This document shows, piece by piece, positions 41,698 through 52,104 of a stretch of DNA of 64,000 nt. Made by a program: the position numbers and the translations under genes. The notes below the pieces were generated by a model. The model made no database searches, had not been told where the DNA came from, and worked only from the letters and a program-made list of their open reading frames with translations. This DNA comes from Pseudescherichia sp031987975. Its GTDB lineage: Bacteria; Pseudomonadota; Gammaproteobacteria; Enterobacterales; Enterobacteriaceae. Numbering within the stretch: the first letter of the stretch is position 1; every line of letters starts with the position of its first letter. The stretch lies in contig NZ_DALZYX010000003.1 of NCBI RefSeq assembly GCF_031987975.1, forward strand, positions 124,001-188,000. Direction: 5' to 3'.

Positions 41698-43335
41698 TTA
41701 CTTCGCCTGACGCTTCTGGTAGTCGCTGGCGGCTTTCACAAAGCCTGAGAACAGCGGATGCCCATCGCGCGGCGTTGAAGTAAATTCCGGGTGGAACTGA
41801 CAGGCAACAAACCACGGATGGTTTGGCACCTCGATGATCTCGACCAACTGATCATCGCCGGAACGGCCTGCAACACGCAGACCCGCAGCTTCAATTTGTT
41901 TCAACAGCATGTTGTTAACTTCATAGCGGTGACGATGACGTTCAACGATAGTCGACGAACCGTACATCTGACGCACCAGGCTATCGTCATCAAGCTGACA
42001 CTGCTGCGCACCAAGACGCATTGTGCCGCCCAGGTCGCTCTTCTCAGAGCGTACTTCGACGTTGCCTTCTTCGTCACGCCATTCGGTAATGAGAGCCACA
42101 ACCGGGAACTTACAGTCTGGCACAAATTCCGTTGAGTTAGCGTTGTCCATCCCCGCCACGTTGCGCGCAAACTCGATCAGCGCAACCTGCATACCCAGGC
42201 AGATGCCCAGATAAGGAATATTATGTTCACGCGCATAGCGCGCGGTAGCGATCTTGCCCTCTACACCACGGTAACCGAAGCCACCTGGAATGAGAATAGC
42301 ATCCAGATCTTTCAGAATTTCCACACCGCGTGTTTCAACATCTTGCGAATCGATCAATTTGATGTTGACGGTAACACGGTTTTTCAGGCCACCATGCTTC
42401 AGCGCTTCAATCACTGACTTGTAGGCATCCGGCAGCTCGATGTACTTGCCGACCATACCGATGGTAACTTCACCTGACGGATTCGCCTCTTCGTAGATAA
42501 CCTGTTCCCATTCGCTCAGGTTAGCTTCCGGACAGTTCAAGCTGAATCGTTTACAAATATAATCGTCCAGCCCCTGTGATTTCAACAGGCCCGGAATTTT
42601 ATAAATCGAATCGACGTCTTTCATTGAGATAACGGCCTTTTCCGGCACGTTACAGAACAATGCAATTTTCGCACGTTCGTTGGCAGGTACGGCGCGATCG
42701 GAACGGCAAACCAGAATATCCGGCTGAATACCGATGGAGAGCAGCTCTTTTACCGAGTGCTGGGTTGGCTTAGTCTTCACTTCGCCCGCGGCAGCCATGT
42801 ACGGCACCAGGGTGAGGTGCATAAACAGCGCGTGTTCACGGCCAATATCGACCGCCAGCTGGCGAATGGCTTCGAGGAACGGCAGGGATTCGATATCACC
42901 CACGGTACCGCCGATCTCAACCAGCACCACGTCGTGGCCTTCGCCACCGGCAATGATGCGTTCTTTAATGGCGTTGGTGATGTGCGGAATAACCTGAACG
43001 GTAGCACCCAGGTAGTCGCCACGGCGCTCTTTGCGCAGTACGTCAGAATAGATGCGGCCAGTGGTGAAGTTGTTGCGGCGCGTCATTTTGGTGCGAATGA
43101 AACGCTCGTAGTGGCCCAGATCCAAGTCGGTTTCGGCGCCGTCTTCCGTAACGAACACTTCCCCGTGTTGGATAGGACTCATGGTACCCGGATCGACGTT
43201 GATGTACGGATCCAGCTTCATCATGGTCACGTTAAGGCCACGGGCTTCAAGAATGGCTGCGAGGGAGGCGGCTGCAATGCCTTTACCCAGAGAGGATACA
43301 ACCCCGCCGGTCACAAAAATATAGTTCGTTGTCAT
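41698..43335 (-). CDS. pyrG: PyrG, CTP synthase
   Basis: A 545-residue enzyme aminating UTP to CTP using glutamine. The N-terminal synthetase domain begins TGGVVSSLGKGIAAASL; the C-terminal class-I glutaminase has the nucleophile in LGICLGMQVAL and the His-Glu pair in CQFHPEFTSTPRDGHPLF. Same length as E. coli. mazG lies upstream and eno downstream. Confidence 0.99.
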   Translation of the reverse strand: MTTNYIFVTGGVVSSLGKGIAAASLAAILEARGLNVTMMKLDPYINVDPGTMSPIQHGEVFVTEDGAETDLDLGHYERFIRTKMTRRNNFTTGRIYSDVLRKERRGDYLGATVQVIPHITNAIKERIIAGGEGHDVVLVEIGGTVGDIESLPFLEAIRQLAVDIGREHALFMHLTLVPYMAAAGEVKTKPTQHSVKELLSIGIQPDILVCRSDRAVPANERAKIALFCNVPEKAVISMKDVDSIYKIPGLLKSQGLDDYICKRFSLNCPEANLSEWEQVIYEEANPSGEVTIGMVGKYIELPDAYKSVIEALKHGGLKNRVTVNIKLIDSQDVETRGVEILKDLDAILIPGGFGYRGVEGKIATARYAREHNIPYLGICLGMQVALIEFARNVAGMDNANSTEFVPDCKFPVVALITEWRDEEGNVEVRSEKSDLGGTMRLGAQQCQLDDDSLVRQMYGSSTIVERHRHRYEVNNMLLKQIEAAGLRVAGRSGDDQLVEIIEVPNHPWFVACQFHPEFTSTPRDGHPLFSGFVKAASDYQKRQAK

Positions 43336-43560
43336 GCTGAACCTGAGAAGTTAGGTTTAAAAGACGATGGAATAACCAGGACGGGAAAGTAGTATACCGG
43401 AACTAGGCAGTCGCCACAAACTTTCATTATCCCTCCTCTTCTCATCTTCAGCGAACCATGGGGAGTGAGAAAATAGCTCGTTTGCGGCAAATGTTTTTGA
43501 CGTAAATCAAGCGCTTGTTATTTAAAAAACACACTAATCGCGCTTGATTCACAAAACTCG

Positions 43561-44352
43561 TTAGAGATCAGTTTCCTGGCGCTTTACCTCCTGCCAGACT
43601 TCTTCCATGGTTTCGAGATCGACGCCGGTCATCGCCAGGCCGCGGGAGGCGACAATTCGCTCAACTTCCCGGAAGCGGCGTTCAAACTTCAGGTTCGCTT
43701 TTTGCAGCGCGGTTTCGGCTTTTACCCCTAAATGACGGGAGAGATTAACGGTGGCGAACAGCAGATCGCCCACCTCCTCTTCCAGTTTGGCCTGATCCAC
43801 CACCGCCTGCTGCGCTTCGTGCATCACCTCGTCGATCTCTTCATGCACTTTATCGAGCACCGGACCGAGCGAGTCCCAGTCAAAGCCCACCGCCGAGCAG
43901 CGTTTCTGAATCTTGTGTGCACGCATCAGAGCCGGAAAGGCATGGGGAATATCGTCCAGCGCCGAGTGCTGGGCTTTTTCGGCCCGCTCGCTGGTTTTGA
44001 TCTCCTCCCAGCGCGCCAGCACTTCACTGCTGTTGCTGGCGGTAGCGTCGGCAAAAATATGCGGATGACGGCGTTCCAGCTTGTCGCTAATGGCCGCGCA
44101 GATGTCGTTAAAGTCAAAACGCCCCTGCTCCTGCGCCATCTGGGCGTAGAACACCACCTGGAACAGCAGATCCCCCAGCTCGCCGCGCAGATCGTCAAGA
44201 TCGTTGCGGGCGATGGCATCGAGCACCTCGTAGGTCTCCTCCAGCGTATAGGGGGCGATGGTGGCGAAGGTCTGCTCTTTATCCCACGGGCAGCCGGTTT
44301 CCGGATCGCGCAGGCGCTGCATGATGCCCAGCAGGCGATTGATTTGATTCAT
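43561..44352 (-). CDS. mazG: MazG, nucleoside triphosphate pyrophosphohydrolase
   Basis: A 263-residue all-alpha NTP pyrophosphatase with two MazG repeats; EETYEVLDAI and ELGDLLFQVVFYAQMA carry the first EExxE/ExxD metal motif, and EIDEVMHEAQQA / EEEVGDLLFATVNLSRH the second. In E. coli it lowers ppGpp and interacts with mazEF regulation. Here it follows relA directly, without mazEF. Confidence 0.97.
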   Translation of the reverse strand: MNQINRLLGIMQRLRDPETGCPWDKEQTFATIAPYTLEETYEVLDAIARNDLDDLRGELGDLLFQVVFYAQMAQEQGRFDFNDICAAISDKLERRHPHIFADATASNSSEVLARWEEIKTSERAEKAQHSALDDIPHAFPALMRAHKIQKRCSAVGFDWDSLGPVLDKVHEEIDEVMHEAQQAVVDQAKLEEEVGDLLFATVNLSRHLGVKAETALQKANLKFERRFREVERIVASRGLAMTGVDLETMEEVWQEVKRQETDL

Positions 44353-44370
44353 ATGATTTCCTGAATAAAA

Positions 44371-44402
44371 CGCCGGGTGGCGCTAACGCTTACCCGGCTT
44401 AC
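44371..44402. repeat. REP element between relA and mazG
   Basis: CGCCGGGTGGCGCTAACGCT followed by TACCCGGCTTAC is a single REP occupying the 64-bp relA-mazG gap, the place where E. coli carries mazEF. Confidence 0.85.
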
Positions 44403-44416
44403 AACATAATATGCGG

Positions 44417-46654
44417 TTAACCGCCGTGCAGACGACGGGCGTCAATCACGTCCGGAACCTGGTTGAGCTTGCCGAGCACGCGTCCCAGCACCTGCAGGTT
44501 ATAGATCTCGATATTCATATCGATGGTGGCAAGCTGCTGCCGGGTATCGCTCCGGCTGGCCACGCCGAGGACGTTCACCTTCTCGTTGGCGAGAATGGTA
44601 GTGATATCCCGCAGCAGGCCGCTGCGATCGTTGGCGGTGACGCGAACCACCAGCGAGTAGCCCGCCGAGTAGCTCTCGCCCCACACCGCATCGACGATGC
44701 GTTCCGGCGCGTGGGATTGCAGCTCCGTCAGCTGGTCGCAGTCGGCGCGGTGGATCGAGATCCCGCGCCCCTGAGTGATAAAGCCAACGATCTCATCCCC
44801 CGGGATCGGCTGGCAGCAGCGGGCGATGTGGTGCATCAGGTTACCGACGCCCTCGACCACCACCCGGCCATTGTCTTTGCTGTTGCGCCCCTGTGGCGCG
44901 TAGGTTTTCTGCTGCAGCTGCTTCAGCGCGGCGGCATCCTGCTCTTCGGCGCTGGGCTTGTTGAAGTGCGACTGCAGGAAGTTCACCATCTGATTAAGGC
45001 GAATGTCGCCTCCGCCGATGGCCGCCAGCAGCTCCTCCATCTCATTGAAGTTGTAGCGCGGCAGCAGGTGCTTCTCCGCCTCTTTCAGGCTGATGCCCAG
45101 ATGCGCCAGCTCGTCGTCGAGGATCTGGCGACCCGCGAGAATATTCTTGTCGCGATCCTGCTTGCGGAACCAGGCATGGATCTTCGAGCGTCCGCGGCTG
45201 GTGGTCACATAGCCCAGGTTCGGGTTCAGCCAGTCGCGGCTCGGGTTCGGCTGCTTCTGGGTGATGATCTCAATCTGATCGCCCATCTGTAGCTGATAGG
45301 TAAAGGGCACAATGCGCCCGCTAATCTTGGCCCCGATGCAGCGGTGGCCGACGTCGCTGTGGATATGGTAGGCAAAATCGAGCGGCGTCGATCCGGCAGG
45401 CAGATCCACCACGTCGCCTTTCGGGGTAAAGACATAGACGCGATCGTCAAAGACCTGGCTGCGCACCTCGTCGAGCATTTCGCCGGAGTCGGCCATCTCC
45501 TCCTGCCACGCGATCAGCTTACGCAGCCAGGCGATGCGATCCTCGTGGCTGTTGCGCGCTCCGGTCGCCGTCGTGCCCTCTTTATATTTCCAGTGGGCGG
45601 CGACGCCAAGTTCAGCATCCTCATGCATCTGCTTGGTGCGGATCTGGATCTCAACGGTTTTGCCCTCCGGTCCCAGCACCACGGTATGGATCGACTGATA
45701 GCCGTTCGGCTTCGGGTTTGCCACGTAGTCGTCAAACTCGTCCGGCAGATGACGATGATGAGTATGGACAATCCCCAGCGCGGCATAGCAGTCCTGCAGG
45801 CGCTCGGCGACGATACGCACCGCGCGAACGTCAAACAGCTCGTCAAAGGCGAGATCTTTCTTCTGCATTTTTCGCCAGATGCTGTAGATATGCTTCGGAC
45901 GCCCATAAACTTCGGCTTTGACGCCCTCCTGCTTCATCTCGGCGCGCAGGTGCCTGACGAACTCATCGATATAGCGTTCGCGATCGATCCGCCGCTCGTG
46001 CAGCAGTTTAGCGATGCGCTTGTACTCTGCCGGATGCAGATAGCGGAAGCAGTAATCTTCCAGCTCCCACTTCAGCTGACCGATGCCCAATCGGTTCGCC
46101 AGCGGGGCGTAGATATTGGTGCACTCTTTGGCCGCCAGCACGCGCTCGTCTTCCGGCGCATCCTTTACCTCACGCAGGTGGGCGACGCGTTCGGCAAGCT
46201 TGATGACCACGCAGCGGAAATCATCCACCATCGCCAGCAGCATGCGGCGGACGTTATCGACCTGTTCAGAGGAGACGGCATCGGTATGCGTGGCCTTGAG
46301 CTGGCGAATAGCTGCCATATCGCGCACGCCGTAGATCAACGCGACAACGGACTTACTCACGCTTTCGCGCAGCACCGTTTCACTGACTACTTCGGCATCC
46401 GCCAGCGGGAAGAGCAGCGCGGCCTGCAGCGTATCGAGGTCCATACTGAGCATGGAGAGGATTTCGACCATCTCGACGCCGCGCCACAGCAGCAGCTCAG
46501 CGTCAGGGTGGCCCTGGGTATGTTGCAGGCAGTATGCCCAGGTTTCGGCTAAGCGCTCACACGAGGGCTGGCTGGCGATCCCCAGACTTGCGATCCATTT
46601 TTTCGAATCGAATTCACCCGCTCGATTAAGATGTGCACTTCTTACCGCAACCAT
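44417..46654 (-). CDS. relA: RelA, (p)ppGpp synthetase I
   Basis: A 745-residue ribosome-associated synthetase making (p)ppGpp in amino-acid starvation. The N-terminal HD region is degenerate (no intact hydrolase His-Asp pair evident), followed by the synthetase domain (FDVRAVRIVAERLQDCYAALG; YQSIHTVVLGP), TGS (YVFTPKGDVVDLPAGSTPLDF), zinc-finger (HIARCCQPIPGDEIVGF) and ACT/RRM domains. E. coli RelA is 744. It is downstream of rlmD. Confidence 0.98.
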   Translation of the reverse strand: MVAVRSAHLNRAGEFDSKKWIASLGIASQPSCERLAETWAYCLQHTQGHPDAELLLWRGVEMVEILSMLSMDLDTLQAALLFPLADAEVVSETVLRESVSKSVVALIYGVRDMAAIRQLKATHTDAVSSEQVDNVRRMLLAMVDDFRCVVIKLAERVAHLREVKDAPEDERVLAAKECTNIYAPLANRLGIGQLKWELEDYCFRYLHPAEYKRIAKLLHERRIDRERYIDEFVRHLRAEMKQEGVKAEVYGRPKHIYSIWRKMQKKDLAFDELFDVRAVRIVAERLQDCYAALGIVHTHHRHLPDEFDDYVANPKPNGYQSIHTVVLGPEGKTVEIQIRTKQMHEDAELGVAAHWKYKEGTTATGARNSHEDRIAWLRKLIAWQEEMADSGEMLDEVRSQVFDDRVYVFTPKGDVVDLPAGSTPLDFAYHIHSDVGHRCIGAKISGRIVPFTYQLQMGDQIEIITQKQPNPSRDWLNPNLGYVTTSRGRSKIHAWFRKQDRDKNILAGRQILDDELAHLGISLKEAEKHLLPRYNFNEMEELLAAIGGGDIRLNQMVNFLQSHFNKPSAEEQDAAALKQLQQKTYAPQGRNSKDNGRVVVEGVGNLMHHIARCCQPIPGDEIVGFITQGRGISIHRADCDQLTELQSHAPERIVDAVWGESYSAGYSLVVRVTANDRSGLLRDITTILANEKVNVLGVASRSDTRQQLATIDMNIEIYNLQVLGRVLGKLNQVPDVIDARRLHGG

Positions 46655-46706
46655 TGTCCTCTCCTTTCAGGGACGAAGCCTGCCGGATTCGGCAAGCCAG
46701 AATTAA

Positions 46707-48005
46707 TCACTCGTGCTCAAACAACACCATGGATTCCAGATGCCCGGTGTGCGGGAACATATCCAGCATCGTGAGGTGCGACATAGTGTAGCCCGCATTT
46801 AATAATGCTTCGCTGTCACGGGCAAGCGTCGCAGGGTTGCATGACACGTAGACCACCTTTTTTGGGGATAGTTTTAGCACGTGCTGCATTACGCCTGCCG
46901 CACCGGCGCGGGCCGGATCGAGCAGTACCTTGTTAAAACCGTGCTGTGCCCAGGGCTGCTTTGTGACGTCATCTTCCAGGTTTTCATGGAAAAAGGTCAC
47001 ATTCTGCAAGCCGTTCTGCTGCGCATTCTCCTTCGCCTTCTCGACCAGCGCGGCGACTCCCTCCACGCCCACCACGCTGGCGGCGCGTTTTGCCAGCGGC
47101 AGGGTAAAGTTGCCCATGCCACAGAAGAGATCCAGCACCCGGTCATCGGGCTGAACATCCAGCCACGCCAGCGCCCGATCTACCATCTGCTGGTTCACTT
47201 TATCATTAACCTGAATGAAATCACGCGGGCTAAAGGTCAGGCGTAGACCATCAGAAGTATACCAGGGCAGCTCGCCGGAGATCTGCTCCAGTATGGCGCT
47301 TTCCGGGGCAAGAAACAGCGCAACGCCTTGAGAATGCGAAAAGCGTTCCAGTTTTTCGCGATCGGCAAGGGAGAGAGGCGCAGTATGACGCAGCACCATC
47401 AGCGGGCCGTTATCGGCCAGCACCAGCTCAACGTGGCCGAGGTGGCGTATCCCCTCCAGACTCTGCAAGCATTCACGTAGTGAAGGAATTAACGCCTCAA
47501 GTTGGGGCGTCAGCACCGGGCAGCGCACCACGTTCACGATGTCGCTGGCGCTGGCTTTGCGAAAGCCCATCTCCAGCGTTTGCGTCTTCGGCTGATAGTT
47601 GAGGCTCAGCCGTGCCCGTCGCCGATAGCCCCACGGCTCGGCGGCAATGATGTCGTCCACCTCATTTTTCATCAGGCGTGCCAGCGCGCTGCTTTTGCTG
47701 CGCTGCTGCAGCGCCACGCTGGCGTGCTGCTGCTGACAGCCGCCGCAAACGCCAAAGTGCGGACACGGCGGCGTTTCACGTTCCGAACTGTCGTTCAGCC
47801 GCCGCTTCACCGTCCCGCGGGCGAACTGGCGTTTATCTTCAGTTAGCGTCACTTCGCCACGCTCGCCGGGCAGCAGTCCGGGCACGAACAGCGCTTTGCC
47901 GTTATGGCGTGCAACGCCCTGACCAAAGGGATCCAGGTCGTTTACTGTTACGGTTATGATCTCACGCGTCGTCACGCGCCGTTTTGCAGAGTAGAATTGC
48001 GCCAT
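46707..48005 (-). CDS. rlmD: RlmD, 23S rRNA m5U1939 methyltransferase
   Basis: A 432-residue SAM-dependent RNA methyltransferase. An N-terminal TRAM domain (ITVTVNDLDPFGQGVARHNG) is followed by an Fe-S cluster region (CPHFGVCGGCQQQH), SAM motif VLDLFCGMGNFTLPLA and the catalytic Cys in VYVSCNPATLARD. ATG at 48005 yields the E. coli N-terminus MAQFYSAKRR; six codons upstream are excluded. Divergent from barA. Confidence 0.97.
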   Translation of the reverse strand: MAQFYSAKRRVTTREIITVTVNDLDPFGQGVARHNGKALFVPGLLPGERGEVTLTEDKRQFARGTVKRRLNDSSERETPPCPHFGVCGGCQQQHASVALQQRSKSSALARLMKNEVDDIIAAEPWGYRRRARLSLNYQPKTQTLEMGFRKASASDIVNVVRCPVLTPQLEALIPSLRECLQSLEGIRHLGHVELVLADNGPLMVLRHTAPLSLADREKLERFSHSQGVALFLAPESAILEQISGELPWYTSDGLRLTFSPRDFIQVNDKVNQQMVDRALAWLDVQPDDRVLDLFCGMGNFTLPLAKRAASVVGVEGVAALVEKAKENAQQNGLQNVTFFHENLEDDVTKQPWAQHGFNKVLLDPARAGAAGVMQHVLKLSPKKVVYVSCNPATLARDSEALLNAGYTMSHLTMLDMFPHTGHLESMVLFEHE

Positions 48006-48062
48006 TGCCGAGATTTTTCTCAATCAAACATAATGACTCTAATTGTCCCATAACGGAACTCC

Positions 48063-50825
48063 ATGACCAACTACAGCCTGCGGGCGCGAATGATGATTTT
48101 GATCTTAGCGCCAACCGTCCTGATCGGTTTACTGCTCAGCATTTTCTTTGTTGTCCATCGCTACAATGACTTACAGCAGCAGCTTGAGGACGCAGGGGCG
48201 AGCATTATCGAACCGCTGGCGGTAGCGAGCGAGTACGGTATGAACCTGCAGAACCGGGATTCCATCGGACAGCTGATCAGCGTTCTCCACCGCCGTCACT
48301 CCGACATTGTGCGGGCGATCTCCGTCTACGATGACAATAACCGGCTGTTTGTCACCTCTAACTCTCATCTCGATCCCAAAGCGTTAAGGCTGCCGGAGGG
48401 TGCGGCCTTCCCCAATGCCCTGGACGTCACGCGGCGGGGCGATCTGATGATCCTGCGCACGCCTATCGTCTCCGGGGGCTATTCGCCAGACGAGCCTGCC
48501 CTGCCGGGTATCAAAGCGGCACAAAACAGGCTGGGCTACGTCGCGCTGGAGCTGGATCTCCGTTCCGTGCGTTTACAGCAGTATAAAGAGATCTTTATCG
48601 CCACCCTGATGATGCTCTTCTGCACCGGGATCGCGCTGATCTTTGGCTGGCGGCTGATGCGCGACGTCACCGGACCGATCCGCAACATGGTCAATACGGT
48701 GGATCGCATCCGCCGGGGCCAGCTCGACAGCCGTGTAGAGGGTTTTATGTTGGGCGAGCTGGATATGCTGAAAAACGGCATCAACTCGATGGCGATGTCG
48801 CTGGCGGCCTACCACGAGGAGATGCAGCACAACATCGACCAGTCCACCTCGGATCTGCGTGAAACCCTTGAGCAGATGGAGATCCAGAACGTCGAGCTGG
48901 ACCTGGCAAAGAAGCGCGCCCAGGAGGCGGCACGCATCAAGTCGGAGTTTCTGGCCAATATGTCTCACGAGCTGCGTACCCCGCTGAACGGCGTGATTGG
49001 TTTTACCCGGCTGACGTTGAAATCTGAGCTGACGCCTACCCAGCGTGACCACCTGCACACCATTGAGCGCTCGGCCAATAACCTGCTCACCATCATCAAC
49101 GACGTGCTGGACTTCTCCAAGCTGGAGGCCGGGAAGCTGATCCTCGAGAGCATTCCTTTCCCGCTGCGTAACGCCCTTGACGAGGTGGTCACGCTGCTAG
49201 CCCACTCCGCTCATGACAAAGGGTTGGAGCTAACCCTCAACGTCAAAAATGACGTGCCGGATAACGTGATTGGCGATCCGCTGCGCCTGCAGCAGGTCAT
49301 TACCAACCTGGTGGGTAACGCCATTAAGTTTACCGAAAACGGCAACATTGACGTGCTGGTGGAGAAGCGCGCCCTGAGCAACAACAAGGTGCAGATTGAG
49401 ATGCAGATCCGCGATACCGGCATCGGCATTCCGGAGCGCGATCAGTCCCGGCTTTTCCAGGCGTTTCGCCAGGCGGATGCCAGCATCTCCCGACGCCACG
49501 GCGGCACCGGGCTGGGGCTGGTGATCACCCAGAAGCTGGTTAATGAAATGGGGGGCGATATCTCCTTCCACAGCCAGCCCGGGCGCGGCTCGACCTTCTG
49601 GTTCCATATCAATCTCGATCTTAACCCCAACGTCATCAGCGAAGGGCTGCCTACCGACTGCCTCGCCGGCAAACGGCTGGCCTACGTTGAGCCAAATGCC
49701 GCCGCTGCTCAGAGCACGCTGGATCTGCTTCAGGGGACGCCGCTTGAGGTGATCTACAGTCCGACCTTCTCGGCATTGCCGGAGGATCGCTACGATATCC
49801 TGCTGCTGGCGGTGCCGGTGACCCTGCGCGAGCCGCTCACTATGCAGCATGAGCGGCTGGCGAAGGCCGCCGCTATGAGCGACTTCCTGCTGCTGGCGCT
49901 GCCGTGCCATATGCAGATCAACGCCGAGCGCTTCAAGCAAGAGGGTGCCGCTGCCTGTCTGTTAAAACCGCTGACGGCCACACGCCTGCTGCCCGCCCTG
50001 ACCGAATACTGCCGTCTTAACCACCCCCGGGAGCAGGCGCTGAACGACGACCGCAAGCTGCCGATGAGCGTAATGGCGGTAGATGACAATCCGGCTAATT
50101 TGAAGCTTATTGGCGCGCTGCTTGACGATCGGGTGCAGCACGTCGAGCTGTGCGACAGCGGACATAACGCGATCGATCGCGCGAAGCAGATGCAGTTCGA
50201 TCTGATCCTGATGGATATTCAGATGCCCGATATCGACGGCATCCGCGCCTGCGAAACCATTCGCCAGCTGCCGCACCAGCAGCAGACGCCGGTGATCGCG
50301 GTAACGGCTCACGCCATGGCCGGACAAAAAGAGAAGCTGCTGAGCGCGGGCATGAGTGGTTATCTGGCGAAGCCGATTGAAGAGGATAAGCTCCATAGCC
50401 TGCTGCTGCGCTATCTCCCCGGCCCAGGCGTCAGCCAGTGGCTAACGCCGCCGGAACCGGAGCCGGTGGAAGCGCCGGTCAATGCTGACGTCTCGCTGGA
50501 CTGGCAGTTGGCCCTGCGCCAGTCAGCCAATAAACCCGATCTGGCGCGGGAGATGTTACAGATGTTGATCGCCTTCCTGCCGGAGATCCGTAATAAGGTT
50601 GAGGAGCAGCTGGTGGGGGAAGCGCCCGAGGAGTTGACGGAGGCCATCCACAAGCTGCACGGCAGCTGTGGCTACAGCGGCGTACCGCGCCTCAAGCGGC
50701 TGTGCCATTTGATTGAACACCATCTGCGCAGCGGCATGCCCGCAGAGGATCTGGAGCCAGAGTTCCTGGAGCTGCTGGATGAGATGGATAACGTGGCACG
50801 GGAAGCGCGCAGGTGGATTGGGTGA
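48063..50825 (+). CDS. barA: BarA, hybrid sensor histidine kinase
   Basis: A 920-residue tripartite inner-membrane kinase of the BarA-UvrY system (E. coli 918). Two transmembrane segments flank a periplasmic domain, then HAMP, HisKA with His302 in ANMSHELRTPLNG, HATPase (NLVGNAIKFTENG; GGTGLGLVITQKLV), a degenerate receiver (about 535-655), a true receiver with Asp in LILMDIQMPDIDG and an HPt domain with His in AIHKLHGSCGYSG. It phosphorylates UvrY, which activates csrB; csrB itself lies in this window. uvrY is elsewhere. Confidence 0.98.
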   Translation: MTNYSLRARMMILILAPTVLIGLLLSIFFVVHRYNDLQQQLEDAGASIIEPLAVASEYGMNLQNRDSIGQLISVLHRRHSDIVRAISVYDDNNRLFVTSNSHLDPKALRLPEGAAFPNALDVTRRGDLMILRTPIVSGGYSPDEPALPGIKAAQNRLGYVALELDLRSVRLQQYKEIFIATLMMLFCTGIALIFGWRLMRDVTGPIRNMVNTVDRIRRGQLDSRVEGFMLGELDMLKNGINSMAMSLAAYHEEMQHNIDQSTSDLRETLEQMEIQNVELDLAKKRAQEAARIKSEFLANMSHELRTPLNGVIGFTRLTLKSELTPTQRDHLHTIERSANNLLTIINDVLDFSKLEAGKLILESIPFPLRNALDEVVTLLAHSAHDKGLELTLNVKNDVPDNVIGDPLRLQQVITNLVGNAIKFTENGNIDVLVEKRALSNNKVQIEMQIRDTGIGIPERDQSRLFQAFRQADASISRRHGGTGLGLVITQKLVNEMGGDISFHSQPGRGSTFWFHINLDLNPNVISEGLPTDCLAGKRLAYVEPNAAAAQSTLDLLQGTPLEVIYSPTFSALPEDRYDILLLAVPVTLREPLTMQHERLAKAAAMSDFLLLALPCHMQINAERFKQEGAAACLLKPLTATRLLPALTEYCRLNHPREQALNDDRKLPMSVMAVDDNPANLKLIGALLDDRVQHVELCDSGHNAIDRAKQMQFDLILMDIQMPDIDGIRACETIRQLPHQQQTPVIAVTAHAMAGQKEKLLSAGMSGYLAKPIEEDKLHSLLLRYLPGPGVSQWLTPPEPEPVEAPVNADVSLDWQLALRQSANKPDLAREMLQMLIAFLPEIRNKVEEQLVGEAPEELTEAIHKLHGSCGYSGVPRLKRLCHLIEHHLRSGMPAEDLEPEFLELLDEMDNVAREARRWIG

Positions 50826-50839
50826 TAGATCGTGGTAAC

Positions 50840-50870
50840 GCCGGGCGGCAGTGCGTTTGCCCGGCCTGTG
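50840..50870. repeat. REP element between barA and garK
   Basis: GCCGGGCGGCAGTGCGTTTG followed by CCCGGCCTGTGG, a slightly degenerate REP in the convergent barA/garK gap. Confidence 0.75.
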
Positions 50871-50876
50871 GTTAGG

Positions 50877-52019
50877 TTAACGCAAGCCCTGGCCCGCCTT
50901 CAGCACCGCCGCCACGTTACGCGCCGTCATGCGCACGTTTTCCGCCGCGTTTTTCAGGGCATCATCCAGCGTGCAGATGCCATAGATCACGCTGAATACC
51001 GCGTCGATCCCGTGCTGGTGCACCACGCCGACGTCCGACGTCAGGCTACCGGCAATGCCGATCACCGGCTTGTTGTAGCGCTTCGCCACCTTTGCTACGC
51101 CCACCGGCACTTTGCCGTGCACGGTCTGGCTGTCGATCCGCCCTTCGCCGGTGATGACCAGATCCGCTTCTGCAACATAGCGATCGAGATGCAGCGCGTC
51201 GGTGACAATCTCAATGCCCTGGCGCAGTTCTGCTCCGCAGAAGGCGTACAGCGCCGCGCCCATCCCTCCAGCTGCCCCGCCACCGGCCAGATCCAGCACG
51301 TCGAGATCCAGATCGCGCTTGATCAGCTGGGCATAGTGCCCCAGCGCCTCATCGAGACGGGCGATCATCTCCGGCGTCGCCCCTTTCTGCGGCCCAAAGA
51401 TGGCGGATGCGCCCTCTTTGCCGGTCAGGGGGTTGGTGACGTCGCAGGCGACCTCAATGCGGCAGTTGTGCAGCCGACTGTCCAGCGCGCTGATGTCGAT
51501 CCGGGAGAGCGTCTCCAGCGCGCCGCCGCCCTGGCCAATGGCGTTGCCTTCGTTATCCAGCAGTTTCGCCCCGAGCGCCTGCACCATACCCGCGCCACCG
51601 TCGTTAGTGGCGCTGCCACCGATGCCAATAATAATATGCTTCACGCCCCCGTCCAGCGCATGGCGGATCAGCTCCCCCGTTCCCCACGAGGTGGTGATCA
51701 GCGGATTACGCTGCTCGGGTGCGACCAGCTCAAGGCCGCTGGCGGCCGCCATCTCAATGAATGCGCTCTGCTCGTCGCCGGAGAGACCATAGAATCCCTC
51801 TACCTGGGTGCCTAGCGGGCCGGTAACGGCAACCTGTACGATCCGCCCCTGCGTGGCAGCGACCATCGCTTCAACCGTGCCTTCACCACCATCCGCCACC
51901 GGCAGTTTGATATAGTCCGCCGCCGGAAAGATCTCACGAAAGCCCTCCTCGATGGCGGTCGCGACATCAAGGGCGCTCAAACTCTCTTTATAAGAGTCCG
52001 GTGCGATAACAATTTTCAT
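50877..52019 (-). CDS. garK: GarK-type glycerate 2-kinase
   Basis: A 380-residue glycerate kinase (E. coli GarK 381) phosphorylating D-glycerate to 2-phosphoglycerate. Signatures are MKIVIAPDSYKESLSA, PVADGGEGTVEAM, IGIGGSATNDGGAGMVQALG and ITGEGRIDSQTVHGKVP. In E. coli K-12 garK belongs to garPLRK; here it is the last gene of a gudP-gudX-gudD-garK operon, 85 bp after gudD. It completes the end of glucarate catabolism, while the aldolase and tartronate semialdehyde reductase are not in the window. Confidence 0.94.
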   Translation of the reverse strand: MKIVIAPDSYKESLSALDVATAIEEGFREIFPAADYIKLPVADGGEGTVEAMVAATQGRIVQVAVTGPLGTQVEGFYGLSGDEQSAFIEMAAASGLELVAPEQRNPLITTSWGTGELIRHALDGGVKHIIIGIGGSATNDGGAGMVQALGAKLLDNEGNAIGQGGGALETLSRIDISALDSRLHNCRIEVACDVTNPLTGKEGASAIFGPQKGATPEMIARLDEALGHYAQLIKRDLDLDVLDLAGGGAAGGMGAALYAFCGAELRQGIEIVTDALHLDRYVAEADLVITGEGRIDSQTVHGKVPVGVAKVAKRYNKPVIGIAGSLTSDVGVVHQHGIDAVFSVIYGICTLDDALKNAAENVRMTARNVAAVLKAGQGLR

Positions 52020-52104
52020 AAGCCGTCCTTACGCAGAGTGATTGCCTAACCCTACAGCCGGAAAAACAGGGAACAGGCCGATCCCGCCGGGACCGGCCTC
52101 TGCA

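Noticed and set aside
45344..46552. A 402-codon plus-strand open frame
   Set aside because: Antisense shadow of relA.
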